A stretch of DNA of 64,000 nucleotides from Symsagittifera roscoffensis (GCF_963678635.1 NC_087064.1:72479465-72543464), one strand, 5' to 3'; positions 20,761 to 31,447 are shown, counted from the first letter of the stretch. Translations and numbers: made by a program. Notes: a model not told the origin generated them from the sequence alone.

Positions 20761-22620
20761 TTTTCTTTTGGAACAAAGTCTGATTAAAAAACCACAAAGC
20801 ATTTATATGTTTATCACTCTTTTCTTGAATTATCTCCAAGTATATTCAACTATATTATTTCGTACAATAGTGTAAAACAGTATAAACTTGGTGGTGGCAA
20901 GAGTTTAGGAAAATTCCGCTGCATTCGTTTTTTATCTTACTTCAATTTCGTCAGAATTTGAATCCAATTAATTTAAGCAGACTAGCAATAACTAAAATAA
21001 AAAGTTGGAACAACTTCTTCGTTAAAATAAAGTAATTAATCCACAAAATGCTGTTGCCTCAATTCTTAGGGGTTAACAATTTGAACACCATTGAAGTTTC
21101 GGTATCGTTTGAATTGAAATAGATTTGTATCTTTGTTTGAAGTCAAAAACTTTTAAGCAAGAGCGGAGCTTCTGGCCAACTATATAGTTTTGCTTCTAGT
21201 TCATTAAATCAAAATTGATAAACCGACAAAAAACGAAAAAGTTACTTCACTTTGCTTTTAAACATTGATAATTGCATTGCGGCATACAAAACTTCCGTAT
21301 CAAAAATCTGTCCAGCATAAAAAAAAAGTTTGGAACGTCCACATTTTCCATGAGATTAAAAGTTTATGATTCCTTTGAGACTGTGCCGTTAGCTAATTAT
21401 TTCAAATCTGAGTTCTTCCCAGGATATACGATGCCCGATGTGGCGCAGGAAAAATTAGGATGCTCAAAAAATTTACTGAACCAGATAGAACATAATCTAT
21501 AACAAGACTGCTCGTATCAGGGCGAAGCCTCCAAGGTCTATGGAGCAAAAAACAAAGTCTATATAACAAAGTTCTTTTTTTATATGAGATTTTTTGTAAA
21601 TATCATCCCCATGCGCCATATAAAGTACAAATTGTAAACTCTGCTCATAGTAACAAACTAATTATGGCAAATAAGCTTCCTTCAACCAATTTGGAACGAT
21701 TTCTAAGACGGATTAAACATCCGTTTACGCTTTTATAGCGCTATTTATATCGCGCATTAATTGTCTCAAGAATTTTGTCTGAAGAAAAAAATTCCACCCC
21801 GAGCACAAATATTCCGTTACTTTCGAATCGAAAGTCGGAACAATAATCAATTCATACATGGATTTATTAAGACCAATTAGCTCTCAATTAACTGGAACGA
21901 ATTGTAGTGCGGAATAACTGGCCTTGCTTTAATAGTTCGCGTTTCGCTTTCAATGTCAAAGTGTAAAAGGAGCGGTGTCGCTAGACAAAAGTCAGTTTAA
22001 TATAGTGGTGTAAGAACTCGTCGAGGCCCATAAGATCCAGGAATCGATCCCCCATCAGAATTTTTTGTGAAAGTTAGTCTGCATGAAATGACCAGCCTGA
22101 GCTTACATATTCCCCGCTTTCTTCAAAAGTTGAAACAAAAAATCGATTATTTGCTTCAGGATAACAAAAAGTCATCCTGAAAATTACTTATGAGCTTTGG
22201 AAACGATGGGTGCTTTGCAATTAACAGTTTAGAGAAGTCTTTATTCGAGTTTTCAACGGCCTTGTTCGCTCTCAAGTTCCCAGTATTTGTCCATTTTGGA
22301 GAATATTATCTAGCGAGGTGACTTCAATCATCCAGAAACATTATATTATTAATAAAATTAGCTTAGTATTTTTTCTGGAAGGGCTGTTGAAAGAGCATTT
22401 CAGCTCAGTTGTATGTGATTCAGAGTTGCAGGTGGTTCATCTGCTTTTCTTCAAAACATTTCCATTGGTAAATCGAACTTGAGAACAGCAATGATGACAG
22501 TGATAGCGAGCTGACAGAGGCATCAATCAAGTATTAACTATCCTCATATGTGTAGAAGGTTATCCTGTTTTAATTTTGTCTTTTAAAAACTTTTCATAAT
22601 GGAATCTGATATAACTGCAC
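20761..22620. other. Gene-poor AT-rich region
   Basis: No supportable gene. It contains a motif shared with other sites (GACTGCTCGTATCAGGGCGA near 21,506) and a diverged piece of the dispersed repeat (21,840-22,060) ending GAATCGATCCCCC. The 76-codon plus-strand frame at 21272-21502 has no recognisable motif and I leave it unannotated. Confidence 0.4.
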
Positions 22621-23614
22621 CCCGGGCTGAGGTGCTCGACTCATGATTTGACCGAAACGGTCGAACGATGTCCGTTTTCGACTTTTTCAGTCAAACGGTA
22701 TCCGATTTCGACTTTTTGAGTTGAACGATGTCCGTTTTCGACTTTGTTTGACTTTACCGGACATTGTTCGACTTTGCTCGAATCTTTTCGACCATACCGG
22801 ACATTGTTCGACTTTGTTCGATTTCGTTCGACTTTATCGCAAAGTTTTCGCTTTTACCGGAAATTAGCTGTGCTCGTGCGGTGACAAGGATTACTCTCCG
22901 ATGGGACCATATGTAGGCCTTTTTGCGGCGGTCCTGTATTTGATTAGCAAATATGTTGATCTAGCTAACTGCACATTAAAAATACATTTATGCTGGATGA
23001 TTTTGCAATCTGCATATGTATAACGCTTATGCAAGCAAAAAATTCGACAAAAATTCCATTACTTAAGCTTTGCGCTACCCATGTTGCGAATTTGCGCGAC
23101 CCATGTTACACTTTGCGCGACTCATATTGCGACTTTGCGGGACCCAAATTAGCTATGTTGCGACTTTGTGCGAGTCATAATTCGAACGTGCTCGACCCAT
23201 GATTCGACCCTGTACGACTCTCGACCCTGCTCGACTCATGATTCGACCCGGTTCGATCCATGATTCGATCCTGTTCGACTCATGATTCGACCCTGCTCGA
23301 CCCATGATTCGACCCAATTCGACTCATGATTTGACCCTGTTCGACTCATGATTCGACTCTGTTCGACCCATGATTCTACCCTGTTCGAATCTTGATTCGA
23401 CCCTGTTCGACTCATGATTCAACCCTGTTCGACTAATGATTCGACCGTGTTTGACTCATGATTCGACCCTGTTCGACTCATGATTCGACCCTGTTCGACT
23501 CATGATTCGACTTTGCTCGACTATAGTGTTCGCTCGACCGTCTTAATTTGCGACGTAAGTTGGACCCCATAAGACCATGTCGGTCGAATCATGCGTCGAA
23601 CACCTCAGCCCGGG
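22621..23614. mobile_element. TIR element filled with TCGAC satellite repeats
   Basis: About 994 bp bounded by inverted repeats. The left end CCCGGGCTGAGGTGCTCGAC is matched by the reverse complement of the right end, CCCGGGCTGAGGTGTTCGAC, with similarity reaching about 40 bp. The left interior repeats TTCGACTTT and ACCGGACATTG motifs; the right interior is a 22-bp satellite. No coding capacity is visible and no clear target duplication. A non-autonomous DNA transposon is the best fit. Confidence 0.7.
23160..23530 (+). repeat. 22-bp satellite inside the TIR element
   Basis: About 16 imperfect copies of TTCGACTCATGATTCGACCC plus TG, a 22-bp period. Each half unit contains TCGAC or its variant, so the array is made of alternating TTCGACTC and TTCGACCC blocks. 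The degenerate left flank (23,060-23,160) has GCGACTTTGCGCGACCC-type relatives, suggesting stepwise expansion. Confidence 0.85.
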
Positions 23615-23639
23615 ATTGTTGTGCCTTCTTATCAAAATT

Positions 23640-23800
23640 ACTCATATTATCAAATTACTCCTGGTATTATCTTGTAGGATCTCTCCCCCCCTATTGTACC
23701 TACTAAAGAATCTCCCCCCCCCCTAATTTTTCTACTAAAGAATACCCCCCATTTCTTTAAAGGGGGGAGATTGTTAAGTAGATCCCAATTTTATAAGGAT
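23640..23800. other. C-rich and G-rich inverted tracts with an LTR-like start
   Basis: Several CCCCCCC tracts are followed by GGGGGGAGATTGTTAAGTAG (about 23,763-23,782). The purine run beside TGTTAAGT resembles a polypurine tract abutting an LTR start. The same TGTTAAGT start occurs at about 25,374 and, inverted, near 62,260. An LTR family, perhaps BEL/Pao, is likely, but its second boundary was not found. Confidence 0.35.
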
Positions 23801-24222
23801 GAGTTTTTCTTTGAAAGCATAAGTGGCTGGAACAAAATTTCGAGCGCAACCTATGAAATAACCCAAAGCTAATTTTCTTTACCAATATAAAATGCGGACT
23901 CAGCGGAGAAGCATTACGACTAAAAAGCAGAACAAAAACAGGGCAGTGATTTTGGGCGTAAAATTATAATCAAAACGGCATCTAAATCATGAATTGATGA
24001 AAACAAAACTAAATTCAGATTATTGCTAACAAATTTGTCTGTTAAATGAATCATTGTTGTTGATGCGCTACAACTCAAAGCGAAGACTCTGAATAGTCTA
24101 GGGTTGAAGAATCAAAAAACAATAATGAAACTAATGGCAATTCTGAACGTCTGAACGGTTGCTTACTAGACAGTTTTCACAGTTATGTCCTGAAAGAAAA
24201 AATTCTGTAGTCGGTCAATTTC

Positions 24223-24831
24223 TCACGGAATGCAACAGTACAAATCTGTTGACTGGTCAATTGTAGAGTCTTGTTCGGGTTTTGATTTTGCAACCCGGAT
24301 GATGTGGTCATTGCCATCAAAGATTTCAGTGATACGAACCATTGGCCACATCAAAGGCGGGATGGTTTCCTCTTTGACAAAAACAATGTCTTCAATGGCG
24401 AATTGCCGTGATGGCGATGTCATCCATTTAACTTTTTGCTGAAGAGAAGTCAAAAAATTGTCCAAAATTGTCAAACTATGTTGTCAATGGCTTTGATTTG
24501 TCGACTGAGCGATGTTTTCTTGCCGCGCGTAGAACTTGGTATTGCTGTCAATGGTCGTCCGATGAGAAAAAGTCCTGGCGTTAAAGCGAGTGCATCGTTG
24601 ACGTCATTAGATGGCGTAACAGATGGTCTTGAATTGAGGATGGCCTCAATTTGTGTCAGAGCTGTCAGGAACTGATGAAGCTGTAGTCGCGTTTTCCCAA
24701 CTGTTCGAAAGAAATGTCGTTTCAAAGATTTCACTGCCGCTTCCCATAATCCTCCGAAGTGTGGCGCTCTTGGTGTAATAGTGTACCATGAATTCTAATT
24801 TCATGCCAAATGGACTACAACATTTGATCAT
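24223..24831 (-). pseudogene. BEL/Pao retrotransposon integrase C-terminus relic
   Basis: Minus-strand frames carry the diagnostic BEL/Pao order. First comes PFGMKLEF (about 24,800), then TPRAPHFGGLWEAAVKSLKR (about 24,730-24,775), then a run through IEAILNSRP and LTPGLFLIGRPLTA (24471-24734). Last comes the C-terminal LQQKVKW with IEDIVFVKEETIPPLMWPM (24223-24474). Frame changes at about 24,785 and 24,472 break it. The catalytic Asp residues, RT and gag are absent. Confidence 0.85.
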
Positions 24832-25939
24832 AAAACAGATGCGATTAAGAACTTGAAGCAGTCAAAACGTATAAAAACTATAAGATCTTCAACGTATAAA
24901 AAAAAGTCGATTAAAGCCGTTCAAAAAATTTAACCCGAAGCCTAGCGTCTCTATCTACACTCGCCTGTGAGCTTTTGATGACAAACCAAGAATGGAATTG
25001 ACCTAAAACATTGTTTTTTTTTGAGAAAACAAAAATTATATTTGTAATAGACTACCAATTGTAATAGACTATCACCATTTCATCATTAAATTAAGGAACA
25101 GAATAAAATGCGATTCGTCGAATCGGTAATGGGAGCTTTTTTAGAGCAGGATCCATGGGGCAATGAAAAATACAGTAGCTTTTGCTTGTGGTCTTTGATT
25201 CTGGCCGAACTACAATATAGAGCAAATGAAATAGAACTACTGGGAGTATTGCTGTCATTTGGCCAATTCAAAATCTATCTTCTAAGTCAACAATCTTCGC
25301 TAGTCACAAATCTCCCATAGAGGCACTGCGCGACAATGAAAACAAAAAAAACAGCGCAACCTCAATTAAATTGTTAAGTGGATCAGCATTTCTCAATTTA
25401 CTTTACAGTTAAAAATTTACCAGTTAAAAAGATGGGATTTGTTCAGGGGCGAACCTAGGATTTTCTCGAGAGGGGAGTCGGATTTTCAAAAAAAAAGTTT
25501 TGACGACCTTTTTTTTTAGGTCGACCAAATAGATTTTCCGAGCTCTCCTAAAGCAGTAAAAAGACCCTGTTTCGGCCAAATTTTCTGCGCCGCTGGCAAT
25601 TTTTTTTCGAAAAAACAGGTCAAAAAAGCCGTTTTTGGGCTTTTTTTTGGAAAATTTCGACAAAAAAATCCGCGTTTTGTGAAAACGTGATTTTCACTGT
25701 ATTTCCATCAATAAAAACATATTGTCATGTTACTTGAGTTTGAAAAACAAACCCAGAAATTTTTCTTATACATGTACCCAAAAAGTTTTCTCAAATTTTA
25801 GATTTAGACGATTTGAAATCTTGCAATAAGATTGGCTCAAATGAAGATAAGAAAACTCGCAGCAAAAAAAGAACGTGACAAAAGAGTTAAGAAAGGCGCC
25901 AAAATAAGCAAGGTCTATTTATACGGTCTCAGTTTTCCG
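24832..25939. other. Non-coding stretch with LTR-like and dispersed repeat motifs
   Basis: Contains an LTR-like TGTTAAGTGGATC start near 25,374 and, at about 25,440-25,680, a T-rich dispersed repeat related to 18,650-18,840 (shared GAAAATTTCGAC and AAAAAGCCGTTTT segments). No gene is supported. Confidence 0.4.
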
Positions 25940-26720
25940 TCTTTCAAAATTATCACGTGCGCACAGAAGATTATATCGCATAATGCAAAATAATAGACTT
26001 TTTTGGAAATGTTTCTAAATTCAAACTTATGACAACTTCATCTGATTTTTTCAATCCCGTACTTGGCGCTTTTTCCTTTTCCCCCCACCTCACCTGAGCT
26101 TCAATATATAAGAGTAACGAGTGGTTTTACGAGGTTGAGTATGAAGACCAAATATGTTTGTCGTGGCCTTAATAGTCTGTATGTAAATTTTCATAACAAT
26201 CGGACAATGTGGTCATTAAATTTACATGTATAAAATTGCAGGTGGGGGGGGGAAGGAAAAAGAGCCCCGTACTTTTTCTAGGTACTTCCTCCTCTGTTAA
26301 TGCAATTAACTACGGTGAGGTACAAAATATCCGAAATACCTACGAAATACCTGAAATCACCAATGGTTCGTGTAATTCAATTACCAAACTACTTACAAGT
26401 CCTATAGGATTACGTACAAATTTTCAGTGCGTCAAAATTCTTGCGTGCGCACAGAAGACTTTATCACATTTTGCAAGAAAACAGACGTTTCTCTAAATGT
26501 TTTTAAATTACAACCCATGACAATTCCATCTGATTTTTCCAATCCAACTCTTTTTCTAAGTACTTTCTCCGTTGTTATTGCAATTATAAACGAAATACCT
26601 GAAACGACCAATGGTTCGGTAAATGCAAATGCCCAACTACCAGCAAGTCCTATAAGATTACACAAAAACCGTTTCCCTACTTTTGGGCCGCAGTTTTTGT
26701 TATCAAATTTATGGCTGTAG
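25940..26720 (+). repeat. Two tandem copies of a roughly 280-bp sequence, first copy split by a MITE
   Basis: Sequence from 25,940 (GTGCGCACAGAAGA..., CATCTGATTTTT) reappears from about 26,434. After subtracting the 202-bp MITE and one target duplication the period is about 280 bp. Short frames such as 26427-26720 include conserved words (ETTNGS) shared by both copies, so the unit might be coding in origin, but I cannot assign it. Confidence 0.6.
26065..26266 (+). mobile_element. MITE with 8-bp target duplication, copy 1
   Basis: 202 bp bounded by GGCGCTTTTTCC... and ...GGAAAAAGAGCC. The terminal inverted repeat extends about 25 bp and includes a C-run/G-run. It is flanked by the perfect duplication CCGTACTT (26,057-26,064 and 26,267-26,274). 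An 8-bp duplication fits hAT, P or Merlin-type transposases; the GG-start TIR does not let me decide. It has no coding capacity. Confidence 0.9.
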
Positions 26721-27430
26721 TTCTTGCAAAACAATAGCTGTTACTCAAACAAAATTTTGATGGCAAAAGAAGGAGGAAGGAGAAAAAACTTAATTCAGCT
26801 CGCGAAGTATTGCAAAGCATAATTCAAAAAAATTATATATCCATTACCTTTGGTGAAAAATCCAAATACACGGTACAATCTGTATGAAACGCGTAGAAGA
26901 AGTTTAAAATTTAAAGCCATTAAAAATCCAAAAGGGCTAAGTAAATTACCAACGATCGTTGAAACTATTCAAGAAATGGAGTTAGATTTCGCCGGACACT
27001 AGCAATAGTTTGAGTGCAAAAAAAAACTATTAAATAGTATATTCTTGAACTTCCCATATGCTCAATTAACATCCACTACTTTGACTATTACGTAATAAGG
27101 AACTATATCACCTGACACTGAATCCAAAGATTCATTAGAACAGACCAAAGGTCTGAATTTATTTTGAAGGAAGTAATCAATTTTTACCAAGACCAAACTC
27201 AAAGCTTCAATTCTAGCTCAAGTGTAATCACAAAGGGTCAGGTCTAGCTAAACGATTGATTAGGACATTCAAAGAACGATTAATACTTTTGACTCAAGAA
27301 AATCTCAAACCGTGCGAAGTAAAATTTTTCAAATAACCTCAAATTTTTAAGAACGATAACTCGAAAATCGCTAAACTGGTCGCCTTTCAGAGCACATTTT
27401 GGAAGAATACCGAGCCTTATTTCGCATAAT

Positions 27431-27853
27431 ATGATCAGTAACTCTTCGCGAAAAAAAAGATTGGACTACAGCGTTGTTATATCTAGATATCTAGATAATG
27501 TACAGAAAGCAAAACACAATTGGGATGCACCAGGCCATCTAGAGGATAGCGTCGTTTCAGAAGACGAAGCCACTGTTGTGAAATACGTACCCTCTGGTTC
27601 AGGCTATACTGTGAAGTTTCTGTCCACAACAGAGATGAGGAAGGCCCTAGGAGTTGCTAAGACCATACTGAAAGCCCCGCTGGTGAGCCCATTGTACATA
27701 AAAAGAAAAAAGTGCAAAATAAAGAAGGAAAACCCTTACTATAAAATTTTAAAGGACGAAACCGTAAAAGAGACAGAAGATACGGTTGCATTAAAAAGCG
27801 GCAAAATTAATCTAAAAATCAGATTCAGCCATACGAAAATTTGTCAAGATTAA
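27431..27853 (+). CDS. Hypothetical 140-aa protein
   Basis: A frame from MISNSSRKKRLDYSVVISRY to the end HTKICQD. It has basic patches, no signal peptide and no membrane segment. The family is not recognised. Codon-like character is reasonable (DEATVVKYVPSGSGYTVKFL). The downstream 400 bp has further coding-like but stop-interrupted sequence. It lies between two inverted MITE copies, but each MITE has its own target duplication, so the ORF is not cargo of a MITE-bounded transposon. Confidence 0.35.
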   Translation: MISNSSRKKRLDYSVVISRYLDNVQKAKHNWDAPGHLEDSVVSEDEATVVKYVPSGSGYTVKFLSTTEMRKALGVAKTILKAPLVSPLYIKRKKCKIKKENPYYKILKDETVKETEDTVALKSGKINLKIRFSHTKICQD

Positions 27854-28589
27854 AAAATCACGAATACAAAAGAAATGCCAAATAGCAAATTCTTACGCGA
27901 CAAAGGACCCTTTGATGAGAGAAAAGCAGGAACCGTCAAGAGCTCGAAACGAAGTTAGATGAAATGGAACATGATTGCATGATTCGAGGAACTGGATATC
28001 GCCAGACGAAACGCAGTGATCAATGGTTCACATGAGACGCTCCTTAGAGAAGAGGATATCAAAACAAAACGCTTGTGAGTACTTTTAGATCCTGAAATTG
28101 GAGATGGAGATGGAGAATCCACTTTTCCCGAGACAGTTGTTTTAATGTCAGGATATTACCAAAAAAAAGTCTCGACCAGCTGGCATTTCAACAGAGCACC
28201 AAATCGTAAGATGACGCGAGCAACTTAACCCTGTCGATGGACTGAAGACGATAATCCAACAAGATATATTAGAGAAACGAGTTGCTCAGCCAACTAGTTT
28301 TATACGAGAAATTTCAATAGAGGGTAATTTTTGTCCGAATCTTGCCGTAAACGGAAGCATTTCCGGAAAAAAAGATTCGACTACAGATAGTAAGTGGATT
28401 AAGACCGATAGTCAAACACATTTTTTCACAAACGAACATCTCAGTCCTCCGTTGTTTAATGTGTATACCTATGACAAAGACGATACCGCCTATGAAGCCC
28501 TGTCTTATAGGAAAAAAACTCGGACCCGCCACCCTATGCAAATGACCAAGGGAAAACCCAACAATGCCTGAGAAACACTAAGGAGGGGC

Positions 28590-28808
28590 GGCTCTTTTTC
28601 CTTTTCTCCCCACCTGCAAACTTTTACACGTAAATTTGATGATCACATTGTCCGATTGTTATGAAAATTTACATACGGACTTATAAGGCCACGAAAAAGA
28701 TATTTGTTCTTCATACTCAACCTCGTAAAACCACTCGTTACACTAATATATTGAAGCTCGTGTGAGGTGGTGGGAATGGGGGGTATTGAGGGAAAGGAAA
28801 AAAGAGCC
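28590..28808 (-). mobile_element. MITE with 8-bp target duplication, copy 2 (inverted)
   Basis: 219 bp, in inverted orientation relative to copy 1, with long blocks of near identity (such as TAACGAGTGGTTTTACGAGG on the minus strand). Ends are GGCTCTTTTTCC and GGAAAAAAGAGCC. The flanking perfect 8-bp duplication is GGAGGGGC (28,582-28,589 and 28,809-28,816). Different duplications show independent insertion. Confidence 0.9.
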
Positions 28809-28816
28809 GGAGGGGC

Positions 28817-29258
28817 TACAATCAGGACCCTCTAACAGCAAGTCAATTTGATTAGCGAAAACATTGTGAGACATTGGTCAAACACAATACCTGGGCTTTG
28901 AGATCGAGACAGCCGAGTATATTGGGAGAACTGATTTTTAAGAGTTTAGTCAGAGGTTCTGATTATAGATCTGGAGAGATGAAAGTGCCGACTCTTTTCA
29001 ACTTAGAAGCATTCCCAGGTCTACTCATCTTGAAAATCTTGCCAAGATCTTGAAGATTCTTGAAGGTTTATCAAAGATAGCAAAATAAGTTAAAATAGTT
29101 CCGGCTTCAAAGTACCTAAGCGTTCAAACTACATGAACACGACCTAAGAAACATGAAGGATCGCTCCGGCACCTCAACAGAGGAATTCGATTTTTCGCGT
29201 AATCTTGAAAAGATCTTCAAGCTTCTTCAAGATCTTTAAAGATATCAAAGAAAAATTC
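28817..29258. other. Unassigned sequence with CTTCAAGATCTT-like words
   Basis: Contains scattered near-repeats of CTTGAAGAT/ATCTTCAAG words similar to those just after element 1 (48,268-48,295). No gene is supported. Confidence 0.35.
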
Positions 29259-29489
29259 GTTATCAAATCGGAATATAGACTTTTTTGTTATCAAATCGGA
29301 AGCGTTATCAAATCGTTGTCAAACCGGAATCATATAGCGTTATCAAATCGTTATCAAATCGTTCTCAAATCTGAACCGTAATCAAATCGTTATCAAATCG
29401 GAAGCGTTATCAAACCGTTATCAAATCGGAATAAAAAATAAATCGTTATCAAATCGGTTATCAAATCGTAATCAAATCGTTATCAAATC
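29259..29489 (+). repeat. Imperfect 12-bp tandem repeat (GTTATCAAATCG)
   Basis: About 14 copies of GTTATCAAATCG and variants, interspersed with GGAAGC or GGAAT spacers. It is a minisatellite-like tract about 300 bp upstream of element 1. No function is evident. Confidence 0.8.
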
Positions 29490-29553
29490 CTCGGGTTGAC
29501 CGCCATAGACAAAAAATGCTAGTCGTTCAGTCCCATACAATTTCTCTATGAAA

Positions 29554-29604
29554 AAATGCTAGTCATACAGTTCACATACTATGGGAACTGTATGACTAGC
29601 ATTT
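29554..29604. repeat. Perfect 20-bp inverted repeat
   Basis: AAATGCTAGTCATACAGTTC at 29,554-29,573 is perfectly mirrored at 29,585-29,604 around an 11-base loop. A degenerate third copy lies at about 29,505-29,535, and a related, oppositely oriented copy lies at about 52,500-52,545. It looks like the end of a small foldback element. Confidence 0.75.
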
Positions 29605-29785
29605 AAAAAAAAACAATTTGTATTGAGAAAAACAATTTGCAATTGCATTTTGTAATTTCATTTGTTTTTTTTTCTAATCATAATTAGTCTAATTTTTAAG
29701 TGTTTTACAATTGAGTTTTAAAACCGCGAGTTTCGGAGAATTTGCCAAGAGAGCCATGACTTTCTTTAAGATTCAACCAAGATTC

Positions 29786-30195
29786 TGGAACCTGATCTAA
29801 ACTACATTTTATGATTGGATAAATTAGATATTTTACCACTGTAAAGTATTTAATATTAACCAATCATGATCCATCTAACTAACAACCCACTTATTTGTAA
29901 GTGCTGAAATTACTTGTAATTTCAGCACCAGAGAGATTTGAATTTAACTTAGAATTTAGTTGCCTCTCCAAAGGAACTTCAGCAGCCGCAATAAACCAGT
30001 ATACCCTAGATCTATTGAGCCTAGCAGAGACTAGTTAAACAACCTGAGACTAGATAGTATAAGAGTAAGATTAGGATCGGTATTAGACTAAGAAGTTGCA
30101 CGAATCTATCCGGCCGAAAATAAGATAGCGTGACGAGCAGACGGTGTACCCTATCCGAAATTACTCTATGAGTTAACCACATTAGTTCTAACTCA
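29786..30195 (+). repeat. Element 1 5' LTR
   Basis: Starts TGGAACCTGATC and ends GTTCTAACTCA. It contains a 28-bp palindrome (29,901-29,928) and an AATAAA at 29,990-29,995 that could serve for polyadenylation. The 3' LTR has the same layout. Target duplication ATTC lies immediately to the left. Confidence 0.95.
29901..29928. promoter_or_regulatory. Perfect 28-bp palindrome in the LTR
   Basis: GTGCTGAAATTAC, two bases, then GTAATTTCAGCAC. The same palindrome is at 47,968-47,995, 51,852-51,879 and 61,580-61,607. With a changed centre it is also in the divergent solo LTR at 16,413-16,440. Conservation in a diverged LTR suggests a binding site for a dimeric regulator or a functional hairpin. Confidence 0.6.
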
Positions 30196-30516
30196 TCTGG
30201 TGCGACCATAAGTCTCGAACAAGACCTTAATAGCTTAGAATTAACCAAAAATAGATTAGAATTTAGACAAAATATTTTAAAAATGTTATACGACGATAAT
30301 TTAATCGAAATGTCTCTACGACTCAATAGACCAGAGCCAATATTCCGAACGATAACAGAACTACCCGGAATTGCAAGAAGACCTCGAACCAGAGACGACA
30401 TACGACAAAGTAGAAACTTACCAAATAGTTACATGATAGTACGGCAAAAGCCAACACAAATTTTTATATTTAGAATTTTATTAGCAATGAATTTAGATTT
30501 TCATTTGCAAACATAA
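30169..30516 (+). CDS. Leader ORF overlapping LTR end and primer binding site
   Basis: An open frame runs from inside the LTR end through the primer binding site to 30,516, with the first ATG at 30283 (77 aa from there). The upstream codons read ISLEQDLNSLELTKNRLEFR, a Leu-spaced stretch that could form a coiled coil, followed by MSLRLNRPEPIFR. A homologous frame is found in all units of the tandem array on the minus strand. It could be a short N-terminal exon used in splicing, a uORF or a separate small protein. Function unknown. Confidence 0.45.
30198..30207 (+). promoter_or_regulatory. Candidate primer binding site
   Basis: TGGTGCGACC lies two bases after the LTR end, as expected for a site complementary to a tRNA 3' end (GGTCGCACCA). 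The equivalent position in the tandem units has CGGTGCGACC. I do not assign the tRNA species. Confidence 0.65.
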
Positions 30517-31447
30517 AATCTTGAAGTCAATCTTCATAATCATTTCAGGCGCTAAACAATACTATTAATATACAATAACGATTGATAAAAAGATCTCAGA
30601 TCGTTTTCCTAAAATTCTGCAGTATTATATAAAACATGTTTGGAAAATATTTATTGAAAATCAAAATAAAAATTAGTAGCATGACAATAAACTGTTAGTA
30701 ATCATAAAATCATCAATTGTCCCAGCTTCATCACCTAAAACATAACAGCAATCATAAGCTCACTAATATCATTAAAAAACTAAATCTTTTTCTTAAACAA
30801 ATTTAAACCATTTTAAACTTAAATTCACTTAATCTTAAAATCAGATCATCAAGGCTTATCCTTGGATCTTAATTAATTTTCTATTTAATTAAATTTACAA
30901 AACTTGATCATCAAGGCCTATCCTTGGATCAAAAAGAACAATTTTGTTCTCCCCCACCCACTTAGCTAGTGTCTAACGACCTCAAACGTCGATTTACTAT
31001 CCAACCCTTTCAAAAAACCCAAGACTAATAGAAATTTTTGAACAAAACTAATCATTCAAATTAGGATAAACAGTGAAGAACTTCGGTTATTCATCCTTCA
31101 CTTGAACCCTCCTCTTACCAGACCCAGGATAAATCGTAGACTTAGTAAGTTAAAAATAGTATCTAACGAACTACTTGCGTTCTAATTATACCTGAACCTT
31201 GTGGATCGATTTACTATTCTCCAACCCTTGAACACAATCATTACCCCTAAGTAAGATTAAGTAAGTTAACACCTTAGTTTATACTAGCCACGAGAAAGTA
31301 AAAAATCATTCTTCGGAATTGATATACTTTTCTCTCCAACCCTGAACAAATAGACCCAGGTTAAGCTAACCAAAAAATCGTAAGGACTAACAATTTAAGA
31401 AAATAGAAATCATCTAACAACTTTTTGCATCCGTCATCCTAAACCTT
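30517..31447 (+). promoter_or_regulatory. Long leader with hairpins and reiterated motifs
   Basis: 930 bp without a supported frame. It contains two near-identical 25-bp hairpin units (30,844-30,868 and 30,906-30,930; GATC...CAAGG/CCTTG...GATC). It also has three to four diverged copies of a block with TTTACTATTCTCCAACCCT (near 30,995, 31,210 and 31,330). Such repeated leader structure could be a packaging signal, an internal ribosome entry region or a protein-binding array. Confidence 0.4.

Noticed and set aside
22990-23202. 70-aa plus-strand frame in the TIR element
   Set aside because: Lies in degenerate tandem repeats; repetitive LRDP/ATHV words come from the satellite.
22621-23614. CRISPR array
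   Set aside because: The 22-bp repeats are contiguous without unique spacers, and the genome is eukaryotic.
24646-24831. 61-aa minus-strand frame as a separate protein
   Set aside because: Its first third is the BEL/Pao integrase; the rest is an out-of-frame reading after a frameshift.
25424-25663. 79-aa minus-strand Lys/Phe-rich frame
   Set aside because: Overlaps a T-rich dispersed repeat also found near 18,650-18,840; low-complexity translation.
26065-28808. The inverted MITE pair as ends of one 2.7-kb transposon carrying the 140-aa ORF
   Set aside because: Each MITE has its own complete 8-bp duplication, so they inserted separately.
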